Positions 1-7,598 of a stretch of DNA of 64,000 bases are shown piece by piece. A program made the translations under genes and the position numbers. The notes below the pieces were generated by a model. The model was not told where the DNA came from, ran no database searches, and was given only the letters and a program-made list of their open reading frames with translations. Source of the stretch: JACDAN01 sp963834825 (GTDB taxonomy: Bacteria > Actinomycetota > Thermoleophilia > Gaiellales > Gaiellaceae); assembly GCA_963834825.1 (NCBI GenBank), contig CAWICZ010000003.1, positions 62,001 to 126,000 on the forward strand, in the 5' to 3' direction. Within the stretch, counting starts at the first letter, position 1. Every line of letters begins with the position of its first letter.

Positions 1-1018
1 CCAGATCCCGACCCGCGTCGTTCTCGCCCCGATGGCAGGCGTGAGCGTGCAGGCGTTTCGCCGCCAGGGACGCCGCTTCGGAGCCGGGCTCGTGTGCTCG
101 GAGATGGTCAGTTGCGCCGGACTGGAGCATCGAAACGAGCGCACGCTCGGGTACCTGCGGATCGCCTCCGACGAGCACCCACTCGCCGTCCAGATCTTCG
201 GCTCGCACCCGTCGACGATGGCCGACGCGGCTCGGATGGTCGAGGCCGCCGGCGCGGATCTCGTCGACATCAACTTCGGCTGCCCGGTGCGGAAGGTGAC
301 GAAGACCGGCGCAGGCGCGACTCTGCTCGAGGATCCGGGCCGCGCGACTGCGATCGTCGCGGCGGTCGCCGAAGCAGTCTCTGTCCCGGTGACCGTGAAG
401 ATGCGACGTGGGCTCGACAACGGCTCGCGCACGTGTCTCGACCTCGGTCCGCGACTCGTGGATGCGGGTGCCGCCTCGCTGACGCTCCATCCGCGCTCGG
501 CCAAGCAGATGTACACGGGCGAAGCCGACCATTCGCTGACCGCCGAGCTCGTCGAGAGGGTCGGCGTTCCGGTGATTGCGTCCGGTGACATCACCTCGAA
601 GGCGCGCGCACAGACGCTCCTCGCCACGACTGGCGCGGACGCGGTCATGGTCGGCCGCGCCGCTCAGGGCAACCCATGGGCAATCCGGGAGATCGTCGGC
701 GAGTCGGACGTGGAGCCGTCCCGCGAGGAGGTCGTCGCCGAGCTCGTGCTCTTCATCCGCGAGACCGCACGCGAGCTTGGCGAGCAGCGGGCGACGAGCT
801 TCCTGAAGAAGTTCTACGGCTGGTACCTCGGCCGTGGCCGCTTCCCGCGGCCGTTCAAGCAGGAGCTGACTCAATTGGCGACGCTCGACGAGGTCGAGGA
901 ACGCCTTATCGCCGCCGCTCCGGGAGCAGCGTTCGTGCTGGCTCGGCTGGAGCAGGAGCATCCCCGGCTCGACGAGGTCGAGCTCGACCTTCCGATCTCG
1001 ATTTACGGAGGCGGGTAG
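1..1018 (+). CDS. dusB: tRNA-dihydrouridine synthase, DusB type (5' end cut by window)
   Basis: Flavoenzyme reducing uridine to dihydrouridine in the D-loop of tRNAs. The reading frame is open from base 2, encoding QIPTRVVLAPMAGVS, so the real start lies upstream and the ATG at 32 is internal. Visible family features are the FMN-binding LAPMAGVS strand, the catalytic-Cys motif NFGCPVRKVTKTGAG and a late TIM-barrel phosphate site, GADAVMVGRAAQGNPW. The C-terminal helical tRNA-binding part is present to the TAG at 1018. It converges with coaX, and dus-coaX-folK proximity is common in actinobacterial housekeeping clusters. The DusB subgroup assignment rests on overall resemblance. Confidence 0.93.
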   Translation, partial: QIPTRVVLAPMAGVSVQAFRRQGRRFGAGLVCSEMVSCAGLEHRNERTLGYLRIASDEHPLAVQIFGSHPSTMADAARMVEAAGADLVDINFGCPVRKVTKTGAGATLLEDPGRATAIVAAVAEAVSVPVTVKMRRGLDNGSRTCLDLGPRLVDAGAASLTLHPRSAKQMYTGEADHSLTAELVERVGVPVIASGDITSKARAQTLLATTGADAVMVGRAAQGNPWAIREIVGESDVEPSREEVVAELVLFIRETARELGEQRATSFLKKFYGWYLGRGRFPRPFKQELTQLATLDEVEERLIAAAPGAAFVLARLEQEHPRLDEVELDLPISIYGGG

Positions 1019-1040
1019 CCGGAAGCGGGCCGGCCGGCCC

Positions 1041-1793
1041 TCACGCGGCGTTCAGGCCCCAGATCAGGCGCAGGCCCTCCAGCGTCAGGAACGGGTCGAC
1101 GGCCTCGATGACCCGAGAGTGCGGTGCGATCAGATCGGCGAGCCCGCCGGTCGCGACCGCGCGCGCCTCGACCCCGAGCTCGCCGCGAATGCGCCTGACG
1201 ATCTCGTCCGCCTGTCCGGCGAAGCCGTAAACGAGGCCTGACTGAAGCGCGGCCCCCGTCGTCTTGCCGATCACGGTCGCCGGTGCGGAGAAGTCGACGC
1301 TGAAAAGCCGGGCGGCACGCGCGAACAGCGCGTCCATCGAGACCTCGATTCCTGGTGCGAGCACGCCGCCGACGTACTCGCCCTCCGGCGAAACGACGTC
1401 GAAATTCGTCGAGGTCCCGAAGTCGACGACGATGCAGGGCGGGCCGTAACGCGCCAGTGCCGCGACTGCGTTCGCGATCCGGTCAGGGCCCACCTCCCTC
1501 GGATCGTCGTAGCGAATCTGGATCCCTGTCTTCGCCCCAGGCCCGACGACGAGAATCCTGGCGCCGACCCAGCGGGTGGCGAAGTCTTCGTACGAGCGAA
1601 CGAGCGTGGGAACCGTGCAGGCGAGACAAATGCCGTCGACCGTCTCGAAATCGACGAGCCCCGACACGAGGACGCCGAGCTCGTCGCCCGTCCGGTCCGG
1701 CTCGGTGGCGATGCGGCGCGTCTCACCGAGCCGGTCGTTCTCGAACAGACCGAGGACGGTCTGCGTGTTTCCGACGTCTATCGCGAGCAGCAG
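1041..1793 (-). CDS. coaX: type III pantothenate kinase, CTG start proposed
   Basis: Phosphorylates pantothenate in the first step of CoA synthesis (ASKHA fold). Visible motifs are the phosphate-1 loop IDVGNTQTVLGLFE at the N-terminus, GPDRIAN, and the metal/adenosine region VDFGTSTNFDVVSPEG followed by GGVLAPGI. The first ATG (1667) would delete the essential DVGNT loop. Extending upstream in frame meets the TAA of the preceding gene at 1799-1797, then ACA CTG CTG CTC GCG ATA GAC. The only start giving the normal M-L-L-A-I-D-V-G-N-T N-terminus is CTG at 1793 (250 aa, normal length). It is last in the folP-folB-folK-DUF2469-coaX minus-strand run and sits 3 nt after the upstream stop, so it is probably translationally coupled. 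Confidence 0.9.
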   Translation of the reverse strand: MLLAIDVGNTQTVLGLFENDRLGETRRIATEPDRTGDELGVLVSGLVDFETVDGICLACTVPTLVRSYEDFATRWVGARILVVGPGAKTGIQIRYDDPREVGPDRIANAVAALARYGPPCIVVDFGTSTNFDVVSPEGEYVGGVLAPGIEVSMDALFARAARLFSVDFSAPATVIGKTTGAALQSGLVYGFAGQADEIVRRIRGELGVEARAVATGGLADLIAPHSRVIEAVDPFLTLEGLRLIWGLNAA

Positions 1794-1796
1794 TGT

Positions 1797-2165
1797 TTAC
1801 TCGTCGTCGCGGAGAGGCTCACCGATCTTGTCGGCGAGCGCCTCGGCCGTCAGCTTGGGCTCCTCGCCCTCGCCGCGCAGCTCCTCGACCGTGACGTCGC
1901 TCGAGGTATAGACCTCGGCTCGCGGGATCATCCGCGTTGGGCGGTTCTTGTCCCAGACCCAGACGTCCTCCATGCGAAGGTGGAAGAACGGGTAGCTGGG
2001 CTGCGGGATGTATCGCAGGTCGAGCGTATTGCACAGGTAGGTGGCGTCCTGCGTGAGGACGCAGTACCGGAAGAGGCCGAAAACGGCCGTGTACTCCTTC
2101 TTCAGCTGGAGCTCGAGCTCCGCCTCGAACTCGTCGAGCTCGTCGAGGTGTGACATGGCGATCAT
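1797..2165 (-). CDS. DUF2469 family protein
   Basis: Small acidic protein of 122 aa resembling the actinobacterial DUF2469 family. It has the E-L-E-L-Q-L-K-K-E-Y start, a GLFRYCVLT strand and the DVWVWDKNRPTRMIPRAEV block followed by DVTVEEL. The family has no established function. The first ATG (2165) overlaps the folK stop as ATGA; a second in-frame ATG follows three codons later at 2156 (MSHLDEL) and may be the true start. The C-terminus is acidic. The position between folK and coaX suggests co-transcription with cofactor genes but does not reveal a role. Confidence 0.8.
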   Translation of the reverse strand: MIAMSHLDELDEFEAELELQLKKEYTAVFGLFRYCVLTQDATYLCNTLDLRYIPQPSYPFFHLRMEDVWVWDKNRPTRMIPRAEVYTSSDVTVEELRGEGEEPKLTAEALADKIGEPLRDDE

Positions 2166-2620
2166 TCTAGCCCTGCGAGTAAGGCTCGAACCGACCCCTG
2201 TCCGGGCACCTCCAGGCGGTCGTCCAGCTCCACCAGCGGCTCGAGGACGAACCTTCGCTCCTGGAGGCGGGGATGCGGGATCTGGAGCCCCGGCTCGTCG
2301 ATTTCCGCCGATCCGTAGACGAGCAGATCGAGATCGATCGTGCGTGGCCCGAAGCGCGGCCCGCTCCGGTCGCGTCCGAGCCGCCGCTCCACGTCCTGCA
2401 GGCGCTCGAGCAGCGGGCGCGGAGCAAGGTCCGTGCGGAGCGCCGCCGCGCCGTTCAGGAAGCGCGGCTGCGCCTCGTAGCCAACCGGATCGGTCTCTCG
2501 GAGGGATGAGACCGCGTCGACCTCGATATCGCCGTCCGCGGCCAGCAACTCGAGCGCCCTGCGGATCGTCGCCTCGCGATCGCCCAGGTTCGCTCCCAGC
2601 CCGATGTAGACGATTGGCAT
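2162..2620 (-). CDS. folK: HPPK, 2-amino-4-hydroxy-6-hydroxymethyl-dihydropteridine pyrophosphokinase
   Basis: Transfers pyrophosphate from ATP to 6-hydroxymethyl-dihydropterin in folate synthesis, supplying the substrate of FolP. The 152-aa protein begins MPIVYIGLGANLGDRE. The family signature RFGPRTIDLDLLVYG holds the Mg-binding DLD, and IPHPRLQERRFVLEPL follows. Upstream in-frame codons exist, but ATG 2620 gives the family N-terminus. The stop overlaps the next gene (ATGA at 2165-2162). It is separated from folP-folB by an opposite-strand subtilase gene; only about 20 bp separate the divergent starts. Confidence 0.96.
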   Translation of the reverse strand: MPIVYIGLGANLGDREATIRRALELLAADGDIEVDAVSSLRETDPVGYEAQPRFLNGAAALRTDLAPRPLLERLQDVERRLGRDRSGPRFGPRTIDLDLLVYGSAEIDEPGLQIPHPRLQERRFVLEPLVELDDRLEVPGQGSVRALLAGLE

Positions 2621-2628
2621 CGCGCGGC

Positions 2629-2634
2629 TAGTCT
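2629..2634 (+). promoter_or_regulatory. candidate -10 box (TAGTCT) of subtilase gene
   Basis: TAnnnT hexamer 8 nt before ATG 2643. It fits the leaderless pattern seen at many genes here and favours ATG 2643 over GTG 2640 or TTG 2634. No clear -35 element is visible. Confidence 0.35.
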
Positions 2635-2642
2635 TGCGCGTG

Positions 2643-4259
2643 ATGCGCCGGTGCTGCGTCGGCTTGGCGTTGCTCGCTCTCGCTGCGCCAAGCCCGGGGC
2701 AGGCAGCGCCGGCTGCCACGATTCCGACCGGACGCGCCCTCACGGCGCTCTCCGACTACCGGTTCTCGCTGCTTGGTCTCGAGGCCGAGCCTGCGGCGGA
2801 GCGCCTCGTCGCCGACCACGGTGGGACGATCGTCGCCCCCGAGCTCCACATCTGGCGACTGCCGAGTGATGAGGCGGTGCCATTGATCCCGTCGCTCCGC
2901 CGCTCGGGAGCCCTTCGGTTTGCGGAAGCGGATGGGCCGGTGTTCCGGCAGAGTCACCTGACCGACCCGCTCGCGGCGCCGACGATCGGCTGGCACCACT
3001 ACCGCGTCGGCTCCGACCGAGCGGAGCCGCCAGGACCTGGTGTCCCGATCACGATCATCGACTCGGGGCTCGATACCGCGCACATGGAGTTCAGCGCCCG
3101 CCCGAACACCGTCCTGCTCAACCAACAGCACATCGAAGGGGGCTCCGACGGCTACCACGGAACGATCGTCGCCTCGACGGCCGCCGCGCCGACGGACACG
3201 AAGGGAGCAGTGGGCATCTACCCGCAGGCGGTGCTGCGCGCCTACGACCTCGAGTTCCTCTCGGAATCCGCCATCGTCGTGGGCATCAGCCGTGCGGTCG
3301 CGGCCGGCCGTAGCGTGATCAACCTCAGCCTCGGCGGCGACGAGCCCTCACGCGCGATCTATGAGGCGACGATCAACGCGTTCGGGCGCGGCTCGCTCGT
3401 CGTCGCGGCGGCGGGGAACGAACGGCTGCTCGACAACCCGCCGATCTACCCCGCCGGGTTCCCGCACGTCCTTACAGTCGGATCGACGAACCCGCTCGAC
3501 CACCCGTCCCAGTTCTCGAGCACGAGCCCTGCGGTCGACCTGGCCGCCCCCGGCGAGCTCATCCCCTGGCAGCACCCGACTATTCCCGGCAGCTACGGCA
3601 CCGCGAACGGGACGAGTTTCGCCGCTCCGCAGGTCGCGGCCGCAACAGCCTGGGTCTGGACTGTGCGATCGACGCTCGAGAAGACGCAGATCTACGACCT
3701 GATGCGCCTCTCCGCCCGGGACGTCGCTCCGGTCGGCCCGGATGTCCGTACGGGCCACGGGGTGCTCGACATCCCGGCGGCCCTGACGCGCGCCGCTCCG
3801 CCGATCGATCCACTCGAGCCGAACGACGACATCGATCACGTTCGAGCGCGCGGGATCTTCCACGCCGCAGCGCGGCCGCTGACAACCCCGAGCCGTCGGC
3901 GGGCGACGTATGCCGCCCGACTCAACTCGAGCGAGGACCCGCACGACGTCTACCGGGTCTGGATCCCGCCTCGGCGCGAAGTGTCGATGACGATTCGGTC
4001 GAACGCCGACGTCGACGCCGCGGTCTGGGCGCCGCGCACGAGGAACGTCCTGGAGCGCGGAGCAGCACGGCAACGTGACCTCGTCATCGCGGGAGCCCGC
4101 CCGGGCAGCCGGCCCGAGATTCTTCGCGTCGAGAACAGCACCGGGCGCGGCTATTACGCCTACCTCGACGCATACACGGCGCGCGGCGTCCGATCGGCGG
4201 GCTACTCGCTAGGGATCATTGCCCGCGCTCTGCCGTCGCGGCCGAGTACGCGACGGTGA
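2643..4259 (+). CDS. secreted S8 (subtilisin-like) serine peptidase
   Basis: A signal peptide (MRRCCVGLALLALAAPSPGQA) is followed by a short propeptide-like region and a subtilase domain. The catalytic triad is visible: D140 in TIIDSGLD, H172 in YHGTIVAS and S325 in NGTSFAAPQ, with oxyanion N259 in AAAGNE. After about residue 385, an EPNDD segment starts a C-terminal beta-rich domain resembling a PPC domain. It is probably exported as a zymogen; the substrate is unknown. It lies on the opposite strand inside the fol cluster, and its 3' end overlaps folB by about 44 bp. Alternative starts are GTG 2640 and TTG 2634. Confidence 0.9.
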   Translation: MRRCCVGLALLALAAPSPGQAAPAATIPTGRALTALSDYRFSLLGLEAEPAAERLVADHGGTIVAPELHIWRLPSDEAVPLIPSLRRSGALRFAEADGPVFRQSHLTDPLAAPTIGWHHYRVGSDRAEPPGPGVPITIIDSGLDTAHMEFSARPNTVLLNQQHIEGGSDGYHGTIVASTAAAPTDTKGAVGIYPQAVLRAYDLEFLSESAIVVGISRAVAAGRSVINLSLGGDEPSRAIYEATINAFGRGSLVVAAAGNERLLDNPPIYPAGFPHVLTVGSTNPLDHPSQFSSTSPAVDLAAPGELIPWQHPTIPGSYGTANGTSFAAPQVAAATAWVWTVRSTLEKTQIYDLMRLSARDVAPVGPDVRTGHGVLDIPAALTRAAPPIDPLEPNDDIDHVRARGIFHAAARPLTTPSRRRATYAARLNSSEDPHDVYRVWIPPRREVSMTIRSNADVDAAVWAPRTRNVLERGAARQRDLVIAGARPGSRPEILRVENSTGRGYYAYLDAYTARGVRSAGYSLGIIARALPSRPSTRR

Positions 4260-4570
4260 GCCCGGCCGGGCTGATGCCCGGCTTCCGAACGCGGACCCGG
4301 ACTCGCTCGGCGTGGAAGCGCTCGGCGAGCTCGTCGGCGACGGCCGATGCCAGGGTCTCGATCAGGCGGTACTCGCGCGCATCGGAGACGTCCCGGACGC
4401 ACGCGGCGACCGCCCGATAGTCGATCGTGTCCTCGAGCCGGTCTGATCCCGGTCGGGGAACCTGCAGCGAGGACGTCGTAAAGAAACGTGCGGCCCTCTT
4501 CGCGCTCGTCCTCGTCGACGCCGTGCCGGCCGAACACCTCGAGGCCCGCGAGCTCGACGGTCAGCGTCAC
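4216..4570 (-). CDS. folB: dihydroneopterin aldolase with an apparent 1-nt frameshift
   Basis: Converts 7,8-dihydroneopterin to 6-hydroxymethyl-dihydropterin for FolK. The N-terminal half (GTG 4570; LTVELAGLEVFGRHGVDEDE) is in one frame. The second half (RLEDTIDYRAVAACV, YRLIETLASAVADEL, VRVRKPGISPAGLTVAYS) is in the +1 frame and ends at TGA 4218-4216. Total length is 355 nt, one more than a whole number of codons. Removing one base from the four-base G/C run at 4455-4458 restores a 117-aa FolB of normal size. GTG overlaps the folP stop (GTGA). Folate synthesis would need this gene, so a sequence error is plausible; a real lesion or recoding cannot be excluded. Confidence 0.85.
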
Positions 4571-5391
4571 CCCACCACCGCCTGCGCGGCTGTCAGCGCC
4601 TCGACGTGCTCCCGCACGTCGTGGACGCGGAGGATCGTCGCGCCGCGCTCATACGCTGCTACGGCGGCGGCGATGCTCGCAGACAGCGGGCCGGTTGTCG
4701 CTTCGGGATCGCCGAGAATCCGCCCGAGCGAGCTCTTGCGGGAGAAGCCGACGACAAGCGGCCGTCCGAGCGCCGTCAGCTCGTCGAGGCGCCGAATGAG
4801 CTCGAAGTTGTGCTCCGCGGTCTTCCCGAAACCGATCCCCGGATCCAGGCAGATCCGCTCCTCGGGGACGCCTGCTGCGACGGCAACGGCGAGCCGTTCT
4901 TCGAGAAACGCCGCCACCTCGGCGACGACGTCGCCGTAGGTGGGGTTCGCCTGCATCGTCCGCGGCTCGCCCTGCATGTGCATGAGACACAGGTAGGACC
5001 CGGACCCCGCGACCGTCTCGGCCATGCCGGGATCGCCACGGAGGGCCGTCACGTCGTTGACCATCTCGGCGCCGAGCTCGGCGGCGAGGCGCGCGACCCC
5101 AGCCTTCGCCGTGTCGATCGAGACCGGCAGTTCCCCGCCGACGGCTTCCAGCACCGGCACAACACGCCGCAACTCCTCATCGAACGTAACCGGCGCGGCC
5201 CCGGGACGAGTCGACTCCCCGCCGACATCGACGATCGCCGCGCCTTCCCGAATCATCCGGCGGACAGCACCAATCGCGTCAGCTGCAGCAAAGTTCACCC
5301 CGCCGTCCGAGAACGAATCCGGCGTCACGTTCACGACGCCCATCACTGAAGGACGGGGGAAGCGTTCCTCGATCGGCGGTGGCCGGCGCAC
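4567..5391 (-). CDS. folP: dihydropteroate synthase
   Basis: Condenses the pterin pyrophosphate made by FolK with p-aminobenzoate; this is the sulfonamide target. The TIM-barrel signatures are clear: VMGVVNVTPDSFSDGG, IVDVGGESTRPGA, PVSIDTAK, MVNDVTALRGDP, DPGIGFGKTAEHN and PLVVGFSRKS. Length is 274 aa, normal for the family. The start is GTG at 5391 with a TAGCCT box 7 nt upstream, suggesting a leaderless transcript. The stop overlaps the folB start. An upstream repeat-hairpin region separates it from ftsH. Confidence 0.97.
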   Translation of the reverse strand: MRRPPPIEERFPRPSVMGVVNVTPDSFSDGGVNFAAADAIGAVRRMIREGAAIVDVGGESTRPGAAPVTFDEELRRVVPVLEAVGGELPVSIDTAKAGVARLAAELGAEMVNDVTALRGDPGMAETVAGSGSYLCLMHMQGEPRTMQANPTYGDVVAEVAAFLEERLAVAVAAGVPEERICLDPGIGFGKTAEHNFELIRRLDELTALGRPLVVGFSRKSSLGRILGDPEATTGPLSASIAAAVAAYERGATILRVHDVREHVEALTAAQAVVG

Positions 5392-5398
5392 CTAGAGA

Positions 5399-5404
5399 AG
5401 GCTA
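5399..5404 (-). promoter_or_regulatory. candidate -10 box (TAGCCT) of folP operon
   Basis: TAnnnT hexamer exactly 7 nt before the folP GTG, the spacing expected of a leaderless promoter. It lies just beyond the hairpin repeat that follows ftsH, so folP-folB can be transcribed separately from ftsH. Confidence 0.4.
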
Positions 5405-5415
5405 GTTCTCCGCGC

Positions 5416-5581
5416 GCGGCGGAACGGGCTTAGCCCGTTCCGCCGCTCAGGCTCCTAGAGCAGGAAGCGGCGCGGAGCTTCTAGGCCGCGCTCGGGCGAA
5501 GCTCGAGCCCGGTCTCGATACGGTGGCCGAAAGTCGTGAGACTTTTGGCCAGACGGGAACGCGAAGCCCTTAGGGCTTCGC
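5416..5581 (-). repeat. three-hairpin intergenic repeat, copy 1 (downstream of ftsH)
   Basis: Hairpin 1 has a 14-bp stem 5416-5429/5433-5446 with loop TTA. Hairpin 2 is 5491-5497/5501-5507 with loop GAA. Hairpin 3 has an 11-bp stem 5525-5535/5540-5550 with loop GTGA, in the core AAAGTCGTGAGACTTT. Between hairpins 2 and 3 is the linker GGTCTCGATACGGT. A fourth hairpin (5561-5569/5573-5581) holds the ftsH stop codon in its loop. Copies with the same order and loops lie at 27007-27133 and 60331-60461, and a hairpin-3-only copy at 30288-30313. It may end ftsH transcription, but there is no U-tract. Confidence 0.75.
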
Positions 5582-7537
5582 AGGGTCGGGCGGGGGCTGC
5601 ATCATCGACCCGGGCACCGGGAACGGCTTCGGCTTGGGTGCCGGCCGTCGCTCCTTCGGCTTGTCGGCCTCCGGAGCCGCCTCCTGGGCCTCGTCGGCGA
5701 AGACCTCCTCCTCGGCGGCGCCCTCGAGCAGCCGCAGGAACTGGTCTTTGTCGATCGTCTCGCGCTCGATCAGGATCGCCGAGAGCCGGTGCAGCTCGTC
5801 CATGTGCTGGGTGAGGACCTCGCGGGCGCGCTGGTGCGCCTCTTCGATCACCCGGCGGATCTCCTCGTCGATCTCGCGCGCGACCTCCTCGGAGTAGTCC
5901 GGCTCCGCGCTCATCTCGCGGCCGAGGAACGGCATGTCGTGGTTTCGCCCCAGGACGCGCGGGCCGAGCTTTTCGCTCATGCCGAAGCGCATGATCATCT
6001 GCTTCGCGGTCGACGTGACCTTCTCGAGGTCGTTCGCCGCACCCGTGGTCACTTCGTTGAAGACGAGCTCCTCCGCGGCGCGGCCGCCGAGCGTCGCCGC
6101 CAGCTGGTCCATCAGCGTGGACTTCCGCGTCAGGTAGCGGTCCTCGCGCGGCAGCGAGATTGTGTAGCCGAGCGCCTGGCCTCGGCTGATGACGGAGATC
6201 TTGTGGACGTCGGTGTCCTGGTCGAGGTAGTGGCCGACCAGGGCGTGACCCATCTCGTGGTAGGCCGTGACTTTTCGCTCCTCCTCCGAGAGCAGACGGG
6301 TCTTCTTCTCGGGGCCGGCGATCACGCGCATGATCCCTTCCTCGAGCTCCTCCTGCTCGATCGTCTTCTTCCCGCGGCGCGCCGCGAGCAGCGCGGCCTC
6401 GTTGACGAGGTTCGCGAGATCGGCTCCCGTGAAACCGGGCGTGCCGGCCGCCATCGTGTCGAGGTCGACCTCGGACGCGAGCGGCTTGCCCTTCACGTGC
6501 ACCTCGAGGATCTTCTTGCGCCCGGCCCGGTCGGGCCGGTCGACGACGATCTGCCGGTCGAAGCGTCCCGGGCGGAGCAGCGCGGGGTCGAGGATGTCGG
6601 GCCTGTTCGTGGCCGCGATGAGGATGATGTTGTCCTTCAGCTCGAACCCGTCCATCTCGACGAGGAGCTGGTTCAGCGTCTGCTCGCGCTCATCGTGGCC
6701 GCCGCCGAGACCCGCGCCTCGGTGCCGGCCGACGGCGTCGATCTCGTCCATGAAGACGATGCACGGCGACGCCTGCTTCGCCTGCTCGAAGAGGTCGCGG
6801 ACACGGCTAGCGCCGACACCGACGAACATCTCGACGAAGTCCGAGCCCGAGATCGAGAAGAACGGCACGCCGGCCTCACCGGCGACCGCCCGCGCCAGGA
6901 GCGTCTTCCCGGTGCCCGGCGGCCCGTAGAGCAGCACGCCCTTCGGGATCCGCGCGCCGAGCGCCTGGAACTTCTTGGGATTTTCGAGGAACTCCTTGAT
7001 CTCGTGGAGCTCCTCGACCGCCTCGTCGACGCCCGCCACGTCCTTGAAGCCGATCTTCGGCGAGTCCGGAGTCATCCGTTTGGCGCGGCTCTTGCCGAAG
7101 CTCATCACCTTCGAGCCGCCGCCCTGGACCTGGTTCATGAGGAAGATCCAGAACCCGAACAGGAGCACGAACGGGAGCAGCGAGGTGAGCAGCGACCACC
7201 ACGGCGATCCGCCGAGGCTCTTGGAGTCGAAATTGATCTCTTGCGCGCGGATCTGGCGCTCGAACGTGTTCAGCGACTCCGGGCTCGGATAGGCAACCTT
7301 GAACTTCTCGCCCGTCTCCTCGCCGCCCGTCGGCTTCATCTCGACCGTCAGCTCCTGCTTGCTCGGATTGGCGACGATCTCCTGGATCTGGTCGGGCTCC
7401 GACCTGACGCGCTGCTGGAGCTGGGAGTAGGTGACCTTCTCCTTCTTCTCACTGGACATGAGCGTCTGGCTCGCCAGGTAGACGAGCAGAACGATGACGA
7501 TCAGCGGGAAGAGGGCAGAGCGAAAGAATCGGTTCAT
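5570..7537 (-). CDS. ftsH: ATP-dependent zinc metalloprotease FtsH
   Basis: Membrane-anchored AAA+ protease degrading unassembled membrane and some cytosolic proteins. The 655-aa protein starts MNRFFRSALFP (ATG 7537). TM1 spans about 8-26, an extracytoplasmic domain 27-112, and TM2 about 113-135. Walker A is GPPGTGKT (205-212) and Walker B is IVFMDEID (260-267). The second region of homology contains ATNRPDILDPALLRPGRFD, and the zinc site is HEMGH (427-431). The C-terminus is Pro/Lys-rich and ends DPAKP. It lies between hpt and folP, the usual tilS-hpt-ftsH order. The stop codon falls in the loop of a perfect 9-bp hairpin. Confidence 0.98.
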   Translation of the reverse strand: MNRFFRSALFPLIVIVLLVYLASQTLMSSEKKEKVTYSQLQQRVRSEPDQIQEIVANPSKQELTVEMKPTGGEETGEKFKVAYPSPESLNTFERQIRAQEINFDSKSLGGSPWWSLLTSLLPFVLLFGFWIFLMNQVQGGGSKVMSFGKSRAKRMTPDSPKIGFKDVAGVDEAVEELHEIKEFLENPKKFQALGARIPKGVLLYGPPGTGKTLLARAVAGEAGVPFFSISGSDFVEMFVGVGASRVRDLFEQAKQASPCIVFMDEIDAVGRHRGAGLGGGHDEREQTLNQLLVEMDGFELKDNIILIAATNRPDILDPALLRPGRFDRQIVVDRPDRAGRKKILEVHVKGKPLASEVDLDTMAAGTPGFTGADLANLVNEAALLAARRGKKTIEQEELEEGIMRVIAGPEKKTRLLSEEERKVTAYHEMGHALVGHYLDQDTDVHKISVISRGQALGYTISLPREDRYLTRKSTLMDQLAATLGGRAAEELVFNEVTTGAANDLEKVTSTAKQMIMRFGMSEKLGPRVLGRNHDMPFLGREMSAEPDYSEEVAREIDEEIRRVIEEAHQRAREVLTQHMDELHRLSAILIERETIDKDQFLRLLEGAAEEEVFADEAQEAAPEADKPKERRPAPKPKPFPVPGSMMQPPPDPAKP

Positions 7538-7577
7538 GACCGGAACAAGGAGGGTAGCAGTGGCATTGTCGCTGGAA

Positions 7578-7597
7578 CCCGCCCCAAACGGGGTGGG
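7578..7597 (-). terminator. hairpin directly after hpt
   Basis: Stem CCCGCCCC/GGGGTGGG (7578-7585/7590-7597, one G-T pair) with loop AAAC, 1 nt beyond the hpt stop. There is no U-tract, so it may be a transcript-end stabiliser or weak terminator between hpt and ftsH. Confidence 0.45.
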
Positions 7598-7598
7598 C

